This document shows positions 54,640 to 64,000 of a stretch of 64,000 nt of DNA, piece by piece (the stretch's first letter is position 1; every line of letters starts with the position of its first letter). The stretch comes from Gerris lacustris (taxonomy: Eukaryota; Arthropoda; Insecta; Hemiptera; Gerridae). The translations under genes and the position numbers were made by a program. Under the pieces are notes generated by a model. The model ran no database searches, had not been told where the DNA came from, and saw only the letters and a list, made by a program, of their open reading frames with translations. The DNA is taken from assembly GCA_951217055.1 (NCBI GenBank), contig OX578286.1, positions 34,876,345-34,940,344 on the forward strand, written 5' to 3'.

Positions 54640-56290
54640 TTTAAAAGAATAAAATTGGGAATAAAAGAGAAATAATATGTTTGGGTATAATATGGTTAGA
54701 AAAATGATAAAATTTGAAATAAAAGGAAGAATGTAATTGGAAAAAAGAATAAAATATGAAATAAAAGAGGAAGAATGTAATTGGAAAAAAGAATAAAATT
54801 TGAAATAAAAGAGGAAGAATGTAATTGGAAAAAAGAATAAAATTTGGAATAAAAGAGGAAGAATGTAATTGAAAAAAGAATAAAATATGAAATAAAAGAG
54901 GAAGAATGTAATTGAAAAAAAGAATAAAATTTGAAATAAAAGAGGAAGAATGTAATTGGAAAAAAGAATAAAATATGAAATAAAAGAGGAAGAATGTAAT
55001 TGAAAAAAAGAATAAAATTTGGAATAAAAGAGGAAGAATGTAATTGGAAAAAAGAATAAAATATGAAATAAAAGAGGAAGAATGTAATTGAAAAAAAGAA
55101 TAAAATTTGAAATAAAAGAGGAAGAATGTAATTGGAAAAAAGAATAAAATTTGGAATAAAAGAGGAAGAATGTAATTGAAAAAAAGAATAAAATTTGGAA
55201 TAAAAGAGGAAGAATGTAATTGAAAAAAAGAATAAAATTTGAAATAAAAGAGGAAGAATGTAATTGGAAAAAAGAATAAAATTTGAAATAAAAGAGGAAG
55301 AATTTAATTGGAAAAAAGAATAAAATTTGAAATAAAAGAGGAAGAATTTAATTGGAAAAAAGAATAAAATTTGAAATAAAAGAGGAAGAATGTAATTGGA
55401 AAAAAGAATAAAATTTGAAATAAAAGAGGAAGAATGTAATTGGAAAAAATAATAAAATTTGAAATAAAAGAGGAAGAATGTAATTGGAAAAAATAATAAA
55501 ATTTGAAATAAAAGAGGAAGAATGTAAAAGAATTGAATTTGAAATAAAAGAGGAAGAATGTAAAAGAATTGAATTTGAAATAAAAGAGGAAGAATGTAAA
55601 AGAATTGAATTTGAAATAAAAGAGGAAGAATGTAATTGGAAAAAATAATAAAATTTGAAATAATAGAGGAAGAATGTAATTGGAAAAAAGAATAAAATTT
55701 GAAATAAAAGAGGAAGAATGTAATTGGATAAAAGAATAAAATTTGAAATAAAAGAGGAAGAGTGTAATTGGAAAAAATAATAAAATTTGAAATAAAAGAG
55801 GAAGAATATAATTGGGCATAAAAGAGAAATAATATGTTTGGGTATACTTAATATGGTTGGAAAAAGAATAAAATTTGAAATAAAAGAGGAAGAATTTAAT
55901 TGGAAAAAAGAATAAAATTTGGAATAAAAAAGGAAGAATGTAATTGGAAAAATGAATAAAATTTGAAATAAAAGAGGAAGAATGTAATTGGAAAAAATAA
56001 TGAAATTTGAAATAAAAGAGGAAGAATGTAATTGGAAAAAATAATGAAATTTGAAATAAAAGAGGAAGAATGTAATTGGAAAAAATAATGAAATTTGAAA
56101 TAAAAGAGGAAGAATGTAATTGGAAAAAATAATGAAATTTGAAATAAAAGAGGAAGAATGTAATTGGAAAAAATAATGAAATTTGAAATAAAAGAGGAAG
56201 AATGTAATTGGAAAAAATAATGAAATTTGAAATAAAAGAGGACGAATGCAATTGGAAAAAATAATAAAATTTGGAATAAAAGAGAAAAAA
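54640..56290. repeat. 44-bp minisatellite, about 37 copies, upstream of SPR
   Basis: Unit GAATAAAATTTGAAATAAAA plus GAGGAAGAATGTAATTGGAAAAAA. Three units with a shortened 28-bp form (GTAAAAGAATTGAATTTGAA) sit near 55525-55620, and a diverged unit lies at about 55815. On the minus strand all three frames lack stops over long stretches, giving a 315-codon frame (56251-55304) that repeats every 44 residues. That frame is an artefact, not a gene. Confidence 0.9.
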
Positions 56291-56815
56291 TTACAAGATA
56301 AAATGAACTTTTTATATACTACGTTATTAAATTTTCTGTTTAATCATATGTAATGTTGATAATATAATTGTCATTGATATATTATATAATGTTAGTGAAA
56401 AAAAAAAAAAAATACATAGTTCCGAATTTGTCACATGTCAATTAATTTATTTCTTTGTTTACTTTTCGCTGTTATTCAATGTTTACCTCTTAATAAAAAA
56501 TCACAAAATTGAAACCCGTCAAAATTAAGATTGTAAATACTATGGGATATGTCAAAACAAATAAAAATAACTTGCGGATTATTTCCGAACTAACTTTCCA
56601 TACAGCAAAATTTGCTGAAACTAATTAAATTCTGCTGAAAGATGGCGAAAAGTATTAAAATAATGCATTGTCATCGTGTTCTGAGCTATGCTAAAAGTTT
56701 CAAATGTCTAGCTATTCGGGAAGTTAGTTAGAAATCGATTGCCAGATTTGTACCGAACAAACAAACAAACAAGAATGCAAGCTAATAAAAACGTAGTAAA
56801 AATTTAATTTAATAA
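56288..56815. repeat. Dispersed repeat, second copy of the 50.6-kb family
   Basis: Runs from TTACAAGATAAAATGAACTT to ACAAACAAACAAACAAGAAT and GCTAATAAAAACGTAGTAAA, directly abutting the end of the minisatellite. Confidence 0.65.
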
Positions 56816-57602
56816 AAATGTATTTCTTTTGTTTAAAAAAGAAAATAATAACCTGAGATTATAGGGCTTTTGTCCACTAAATGAATTATTAGTTATTAAT
56901 TTTTTAAAAAAAAAATGAACCTGATAACACAATTTAGTGAATTGCTAGATGTTTTTCGTGCATGCCAAAAAAAAATTCAAGTGGATATAGCTGCTTTTGG
57001 AATTCAGCAACTCATGTGTATTGTGTATATAGTATGGTATTAGGTGATTATACATACACAACCAAACTGTATGTATACACACAAGTTTGGTTGTGTTTGT
57101 GTAGTAACCAAAAAGAAAAAATGCCAACAACAAGCAAGTAATGCTAAAACCACCAAACCAAGAAAATGCCAAGTTAAAACAGAGATCTGGCTTAGGTACA
57201 AACCAAATCCGGTAACACCAGCGACTGAATCAGGTACTCCTCTACTGGATGATTTCTGTCTCTCGACGAAATTATCTTGGAAAATATAGAACTGACTAGA
57301 ATCTGAGATATTTCATTTGACCAGTCTCTGAATTTTTTATTTGAATAATGCAAGAGGGGGATTATGATAACATAAGTTTCTTTTAAATAAACTGATTTAA
57401 TATAAATGCGTGTTATCAGTTAAATAAACACTATTGAATTAATTGATAAGATAAGGTTATTAATTGTAGGACCAATAAGTGAGGTGGAAGATTTGTGTGT
57501 AAGAGCGCGGTTTATCTCTGAAGTGCGGTGTCTTGTTTTGTTTTCCAATATTCTGCAGATATATATTAACATCAATGTGTGTTATGTAACAATGGTTTTA
57601 AT

Positions 57603-58125
57603 CTATTTTATCTACGATTGATACGAAATATAAACATTATATCTCTGTTTAGATGCGTAGAAAGTGATTATTTACGTACTTGTATTCATTGCGCATGCAC
57701 GTCTCATAGTTCTGAAGAATTCCTCTTCTTTACCACGCTAGCGCGGTAAAGAAGAGGAATTCTTCAGCTTTACGCACGATTAGCGAGTTTGTTTACATTT
57801 AACAAAACTAATTTGCTATTATTTTATTAAAGTAACTGTTTATATCGAGTTTTTAGTGAAGAACAATGAATGAATCAAGTGGTTTTGACGAAAATGTAGA
57901 GAATAATACTCCTCCAGAAATAATTAATTCGGCAAAAAATACAACTCAAGATTAATGCCATCTTTATCAAGACAGAGATACGAACTTACATACAGCAAGT
58001 TTATTGTTTTCTGTATTTATTATATAAATCTAACAATCGTAGATAAAGTACGGTACGCAACTCGTGGGAAAACGTCATTTTGCATTGCTCGTGTGGTTTT
58101 ACTACCCTCGCTGTCGCTCGAATAT
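57603..58125 (+). repeat. Copy of the recombinase-N-terminus repeat, with foldback inserted after it
   Basis: Starts TTTTATCTACGATTGATACG, has a 52-bp near-perfect palindrome at 57714-57765 and an ATG at 57867 reading MNESSGFDENVENNTPPEII before a stop. A second piece of the same family resumes at 59385-59450 beyond the foldback. Confidence 0.7.
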
Positions 58126-58135
58126 AACAATCGTA

Positions 58136-59384
58136 TAGTCCAGGCAAATTAGTAAAAAAATACAGCAAATGGAGGAAATGATTTATAAAGTTTTGAAACT
58201 TTGTAAAAACAATTTTAAGGGGTGTAGTAGTAAGAAACAGTCAAGTTTCCCCCTCTTGAGGGGGCGCGTCAACCCCTCCCCCCTCCTTAAAGTCCAAAAT
58301 TTACTTATTTTTCACTTTTTACACAAAACGGTTTATTTTTTGAAGAGAAGTGTTATTACCAAAATTATTCCTCACATAATTCTGCACAAAAAAGGCCCTA
58401 TGCATGTTTGAAGTGAGACAACCGTTTTCAAGATATTGTAGTTGGATAGAGTTAAAATGTATTTTTCGAACCAAGATATCTAAAAAACAACACTTCCGAT
58501 TTTAATGAAATTGGAATGGTAGGTTATACTTAGCCCATTGTTGATCCCGTATAAGTTTCAACCTTCTGCGCCCATTATTTTATCCTCCACATGCGCACAA
58601 ACATACATTTATTTAGACCTATATCTTCAAAAGTACTCAACTGATTATTATGAAATTTGGATGGTTTGTCGAAAGTAGTCCGCAGATAGCCCCAAATTAA
58701 TTTCAACCGTCTGCGCTCTTTACATTTTGATAAATTGATACTTTAATTCATAACAGACAGACAAAAATTAATCAACAGACAGACAGAAAAGGAACAAATT
58801 TAGAAAATGTAAAGAGCGCAGTCGGTTGAAATTAATTTGGGGCTATCTGCGGACTACTTTCGACAAACCATCCAAATTTCATAATAATCAGTTGAGTACT
58901 TTTGAAGATATAGGTCTAAATAAATGTATGTTTGTGCGCATGTGGAGGATAAAATAATGGGCGCAGAAGGTTGAAACCTATATGGGATCAACAATGGGCT
59001 AATTATAACCTACCATCCCAATTTCATTAAAATCGGAAGTGTTGTTTTTTAGATATCTTGGTTCGCAAAAATACGTTTCATCTCTTTCCAACTACAATAT
59101 CTCGAAAACGGTATGTCTTACTTCAAACATGCATAGGACCTTTTTTGTGCAGAATTATGTGAGAAATAATTTTGGTAATAACACTTCTCTTCAAAAAATA
59201 AACCGTTTTGCGTGAAAAGTGGAAAATAATTAAATTTTGGACTTTAAGGAGGGGGAGGGGGGACGCGCCCCCTCAAGAGGGGGAACTTTACTATTTCTTA
59301 CTACTACACCCCTTAAAATTGTTTTTACAAAGTTTCAAAACTTTATAAATTATTTCCCCTATTATTCCTTATTTTCCTGGACTA
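58136..59384. mobile_element. 1.25-kb near-perfect foldback with TAGTCC ends
   Basis: TAGTCCAGGCAAATTAGTAA on the left and TTTTCCTGGACTA on the right, flanked by GTA on both sides. Each arm is about 600 bp, meeting near ACAGACAGACAAAAATTAAT at 58755-58790. Arms hold CCCCCTCTTGAGGGGGCGCG and CTATCTGCGGACTACTTTCG. High arm identity implies recent insertion or conversion. It interrupts a recombinase-N-terminus repeat. No coding capacity. Confidence 0.8.
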
Positions 59385-59929
59385 GTAGATAAAGTACGGT
59401 ACGCAACTCGGGCGAAAACGGCATTTTGCATTGCTCGTGTGGTTTACGTTCTAACGTAACGATTTCAATAAAACTTCATACACATAATCGTCTAAAGTAC
59501 AATTGAAACAGGCATGTAAAATTTCAACCTGATACAAGCAGAATGTGTTTAGTGTTGGTGATTTATATATATAGATTATAATATTTTAATTGGAGATTCG
59601 CCGACGGAGGGCTTATGGGACAGTTCTTTTCTTCTCTACAACCATCTGCTTTAACCATAAACTAATCATAATTATATTTTTTCTCAATTTACAATACATC
59701 ATTTATTGTAAGACGCTCTTTTCAAAGATAATAAAAAGATTTTCTTTTAATTTTGCCTTAACTCCGCTAGTACAAATAGTTATTTTTATTTTTTTCTCTT
59801 ATTCTAACTCCGCCATGTATAAGTAGTTAGTATCATAATCATATACTTAGCACTGTAATTATATAATTTATATTTAATATAAAGCGTAAGGAACTTCGTT
59901 CCTACCGGGTGTCCCACGACACCACACGT

Positions 59930-60540
59930 ATTTTACTACGTTTTTATTAGCTTGCATTCTTGTTTGTTTGTTTGTTTGTCCGGTACAAATCTGGCAATCG
60001 ATTTCTAACTAACTTCCCGAATAGCTAGACATTTGAAACTTTTAGCAAAGCTCAGAACACGATGACAATGAATTATTTTAATACTTAGTAGTAGCCATCT
60101 TTCAGCAGAATTTAATTAGTTTTCAGCAAATTTTGCTGTGCGGAAAGTTAGTTCGGAAAAAATCCGCAAGTTATTTTATTTGTTTTGCCATATCCAATAA
60201 TTACGCAATCTTCATTTTGACGGGTCTCAAATTTGTGATAGATAAACATTGAATGACAGGAAAACAGGAAATATCGATTATATTATTTCAAATATATCGA
60301 TTGCATGCTTTAGATTTGGGAGATCCGTTGTACAAAGATTTACTTTTTTATAGGTTTAAGATCAGCTCTCTGGATGGTTGTCATTTATGTGAAGTAAATA
60401 AATTCGGAAATATTTTTTTTTCACTAACATTATATATTATATAACAATAACAATTATATTATCAACATTATACATACGATTCAACAGAAAATTTAAAAAC
60501 GTAGTATATAAAAAGTTCTTTTTATCTTGAAATTTTTTAT
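59930..60540. repeat. Dispersed repeat, inverted copy of the 50.6-kb family
   Basis: ACTACGTTTTTATTAGCTTG at 59937 through AAAACGTAGTATATAAAAAG at 60497, opposite orientation to the 50.6 and 56.3 kb copies. Ends carry ACTACG / CGTAGT, a short inverted terminus. Confidence 0.65.
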
Positions 60541-61084
60541 TTTATCTTTAATGGGGTCTTTCACTTTTATTGGAATAAATAAATTTGGTTGCCTTAGCTT
60601 AGCGATAACAAATCATTTCGAGGTAAGTTTGTGTCCCCATTGTTGAGACACTACTCGATTATATAAACGATATTATATACAGGGTGTTTACTAAAAATTG
60701 AAGGGGTGTTATTCCTTGGGCGATTTTAAGATATGTTCACCCTTAGATGATTTTCAGAAAGACGCATTGTTACAAAGGTACGTAGTAATGTGAGGAGCCT
60801 AGTATCAAAGACGGACATTCGACATTTTTCCGAATTTCAGTTATCGATTGTTTCTTATAGATTTTTGGCTGCTGCATCAGATTCTGCTACCCATTTGCAT
60901 AAAAAACGACCAGAAAAGGGGTAAAAATGCAATAATATTCGTAGTTTTGTTTCAAATACGGACAAGTCAACACACGTTTTGCTTCAAAAGTGGACATAAC
61001 CGAAACAGCCAATCAGGAGGCTGCATTTTACTAACTCGTTCCTATGATACACTGCGGGCTTTAGCATCTGAATAACCTACTCCT
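60541..61084. other. Intergenic, repeated GGACAA phrases
   Basis: Short related phrases (TTGCTTCAAAAGTGGACATA here, TTGCTTCAAAAACGGACAAA and GTTTCAAAAGCGGACAACTC at 63797-63845) suggest the retroelement sits inside a dispersed repeat. Nothing coding is recognised. Confidence 0.4.
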
Positions 61085-63783
61085 ACCATTTTGTCATACA
61101 TGTTTAGAAAAATGATACCCCGTGGGGAAATCGAGAAATCAATTTTAACTCTAAATTTGGGGGGCGCTACACCCTAAGAACTCTGAAAAACGTGAAAAAA
61201 AATAAAAATATATATATATTTATCCAATATTATTATTCTAACCATTATTAATATTTATATAGAAATTCTTTCTTTAGGTCTATGTGGGTAGTGTTTAGTT
61301 AAAAAAATTATTACTTCTTCATCTTTTCAAAATCACCTGCTATATTTCAACCCCACCTTGGGTCATTTTCAAGCTACAAAATAACAATTTATGTCAAACA
61401 TTAATTTAAAAAACTCTAAAAACAAATTTATAACAATTTAAACAAAAATATCACATTCTATAGCTTATTTCAAAAACCATTTTGATTTTTCATCCACACA
61501 ACTAAGGATATTAGTATTTCTACATAAAATAATAATTTTATATACTCTAATTAAACAAAAAAAAAAAAAAAAAAAAAACACCTGTTTTCGAATTCAATTT
61601 GAATCCTAGTCTAAAATTTGTGTTTTCTGTATTAAAATTTAACTTTCAATCTCCAAAACATGTTTTAAATTATCAGCTGTCTTCCTATAAAGATATAATT
61701 ATTATTATTAATACATATATTTATTAATTAGTTATTCTAAAATATCACTAATTTAAAAAGGAACTTACACAGCCTTGTCAATCTATCAAAAACACAATTT
61801 TTAAACACAAAAACTAATAAAATATAATTCATTTTATATAAGAAAATGTGTCCACTGATAATAAAATATTATCACTGATAACAGGCGTAGTGTTATCAAA
61901 ATGCATACTAAGGTATGCACTACATTTATGTTATGCAGTATTGTCTATGTAACTAGAATAAGGAAAAACATTGATTGAATAACACATTTTTAACAATTTA
62001 ATTCTACCTATTTAAATATTATTTATTAATTATTTATTTTTAACGCCTTAATTCTACTCATTAATATTTATTTAAAAATATAATATTATACTGTGTTCTT
62101 AATGTTATTACTATTATGCTTACAGTTAATATAATGGACATTATTGTTATTTATTTTTTAAACGCTGGTCTTTTATCTTGTAAAATAGACATGTAATATT
62201 TATTAAAATCTCTTGAATCAGTTTTAAAATTCATTGTTTTTTCCTCTAAAGTAAGGTGGGCGCTTTCAAGCAATAATCTTTTAAATTTATTATTTTCTGT
62301 ATTAAGAATTTTAGTCCTTTCAAAATTCATACTGTGTCCATTATTTAGTCTGTTACTAATTTATTGTAATGTTTAAACCATATAGATTTGATTAATTTTA
62401 TCGGGTAAAAATTGAAAATAAGTTTTTTATAAATTAACGTTTTAATTTCTGGGATAAGTGAGTAGTGCGTTAATTTAATCGCAGTTTGAATTAAATTAGA
62501 AATACTATTTACTTTCTGGTAATACGGATGACTAGAGTAGAAATTGAGAAATTTATTATTCTTAATACTTTTTTCATACCATTTGGTCTTAATAATTCCA
62601 TCTAATTCTCTTATTATCGTGCAATTTAAATAATTTAATCTTCCATCTTTTTCCATTTCATGTGTGAAAACTATATTTGGATGAAATTTATTTAAGTCAT
62701 TAAGAATTGCTTCTAATTCTGACTGTTTAATAATCAAAAACAAGTCATCTATATATTTCTTTATAATTTTTGGTTTGATTGTAAACAATTCATTCATAAA
62801 ACACCCACTAATACTCACAGATAAACTGTTTCCCATTTGCATACCACCTATCTGTCTATACAATTCTTTGTCATATAGGAAATATGAGTTGTTGCAACAA
62901 AATTTAAACTTCTAAAAAAGTTTGTTTACATTTAATCGTAGTATATGGAAAAATCTTGTCCCATTGTTTACTAATTATCTTATAGACTTCTGATAAGGGA
63001 ACACTAGTGAAAAGGGCTTGAACATCTAAAGATACTAAAATTTCATTTAGTTCAATTTTATAATTTTCTAAAATCTTTTTAAACTCTTCTGAATTTTTAA
63101 CGTCATATTGATTATCATTATTTAAAAAATTGAAAGATGGGGCTAATAGCTTTGAAAGTTTCTCTGTGGGAGAATTTATGTTATTTACAATAGGTCTTAT
63201 TGGTCTATCCTGTTTATGCATTTTAATTAAACCATACATTCTGGCAAAATGACAGCTATTTATATTTAATTCCGTTTTTTCTTTCTTGTTTATAAACTTC
63301 TTTTTTTCTAATTTATTTATTAAATTATTATAATCTTTTTTAATGTCTTTCAATTTATTATTTACATCAGTTCTAATCTTCCTGTAGACCAGGTTGTGAT
63401 TTAAGTGTTCAATCATTTTATCATTATATTGTTCTTTATTCATAATTACTGCTAAATTGCTTTTATCAGCTTTAAAAATTATAATATTTGGGTTGCTAGT
63501 TAGGAAATTCTTAGTTTTAACAGCATCTTTCAAAATTTGATTTTCTATAATACCAAGTTTAACTTTTTTATTTTTGTAACTATCTTGAAAATTCATAATA
63601 CTTTTTATCAGGTGGCTGCGACCATTTTGCCATACATGTTTAGAAAAATGATACCCCGAGGGGAAATCGAGAAATCAATTTTAACTCTAAATTTGGGGGC
63701 ACTACCCCTAAGAACTCTGAAAAACGTGAAAAAAAAATATATATATATATATTTATCCAATATTATTATTCTAACAATTATTT
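61085..63783 (-). mobile_element. Penelope-like retroelement flanked by direct repeats
   Basis: About 165 bp (ACCATTTTGTCATACATGTT through TATCCAATATTATTATTCTA) at 61085-61250 recurs in the same orientation at 63621-63783, on either side of a minus-strand reverse transcriptase. The repeats could be Penelope-type pseudo-LTRs or a duplicated target. An A-run of about 20 nt lies at 61557-61578. Confidence 0.6.
62151..63596 (-). pseudogene. Penelope-like reverse transcriptase, two frameshifts, no GIY-YIG domain
   Basis: From ATG at 63596 the frame shows the Penelope RT series: FKADKSNLAVIM, YGLIKMHKQDRPIRPIV with NSPTEKLSKLLAP, VSLDVQALFTSVPL, then GGMQMGNSLS and the YIDDLF active site, FTHEMEKDGRLNYLNCTI and FYSSHPYYQKVN. 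One-base frameshifts occur near 62912 (before the GGMQMG block) and 62362, so it is inactive. The last frame ends at 62151 after EEKTMNFKTDSRDFNKYYMS and QDKRPAFKK. No GIY-YIG domain follows, and the usual N-terminal region also appears shortened. Classification from motif order is firm; the missing nuclease may be ancestral or lost. Confidence 0.8.
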
Positions 63784-64000
63784 TCAACGTCATTTTGCTT
63801 CAAAAACGGACAAAACCTTGTTTTTGTTTCAAAAGCGGACAACTCCACTTTTTACCTCCTTTTAGCAACTAAAATTTCAAAGTAATTCACGTTTTCAGTA
63901 CTTCTAACTAGTTTTGAGCCTATTAAGAATCTACAGACAAAAATCATTGCTCTAGCACCTATAGAATTTGAGCTACAGTTTTTCGGCTCTCCTGTAAAAC

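Noticed and set aside
55304..56251. 315-codon minus-strand open frame
   Set aside because: It is an exact reflection of a 44-bp minisatellite that lacks stops in all minus-strand frames; the product is a 44-residue Phe/Ile/Ser repeat with no gene-like features.
57044..57289. 81-codon plus-strand frame as an exon
   Set aside because: The last 40 residues look exon-like (KTEIWLRYKPNPVTPATES), but no clear acceptor or partner exon was found and no family is recognised.
61085..61250. Hammerhead ribozyme in the Penelope flanking repeat
   Set aside because: ATGATACCCCGTGGGGAAATC has a GAAA and a short stem, but the required CTGATGA core is missing.
1..64000. CRISPR array or bacterial operon
   Set aside because: The tandem repeats have no unique spacers of uniform size, and genes are intron-containing; nothing prokaryotic was seen.

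Overview
The window looks like nuclear DNA of an insect. It is AT-rich, with long introns, GT-AG splice sites and dense DNA-transposon and minisatellite content, and it carries a MADF-BESS gene of the kind expanded in insects. A hemipteran is possible but the sequence does not prove it. No prokaryotic organisation is present, and most open frames over 60 codons are noise or transposon debris.

Three host genes can be assembled exon by exon with matching splice phases. (1) On the minus strand, at least twelve exons from 26839 down to 2370 join in one frame to about 740 codons of a CCDC66-like coiled-coil protein, a microtubule/centrosome/cilium family. Both ends of the coding region are unresolved: no start-codon exon was found above 26839, and the frame is still open at the donor at 2370. 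(2) On the plus strand, 36900-42716 is a complete two-exon MADF-BESS DNA-binding regulator of 293 codons, preceded by a GC-rich promoter-like segment. (3) On the minus strand, 54584-46520 is a complete four-exon sepiapterin reductase of 262 codons with all catalytic residues, the last enzyme of tetrahydrobiopterin synthesis.

Everything else is intronic or intergenic and mostly mobile. Nested hAT elements with perfect 8-bp target duplications lie at 28.8, 33.9 and 48.1 kb. A Mutator-like element at 10.9-11.7 kb has an 8-bp duplication and a broken transposase. Five foldback elements share TAGTCC/GGACTA ends and 3-bp TWA-like duplications (10.5, 31.6, 34.1, 43.8 and 58.1 kb). An abundant MITE ends in CTTCTTTAGATTGTTACTCC. 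A four-copy repeat carries a promoter-like region plus the N-terminus of a probable tyrosine recombinase. Penelope-like retroelement pieces lie at 53.5 and 62-63.6 kb, and tRNA-derived SINEs at 7.2, 31.2, 41.4 and 52.6 kb. Minisatellites with units of about 41-44 bp occupy 16.1, 20.8-21.6, 25.1-26.7 and 54.6-56.3 kb.

The three genes have no evident shared pathway. The locus shows ordinary genes kept intact inside introns built from layers of transposons. The most unusual items are the multi-copy recombinase-N-terminus repeat, the foldback family with common ends but unrelated interiors, and the Mutator-like element with inverted arrays of a GAGCGC motif.
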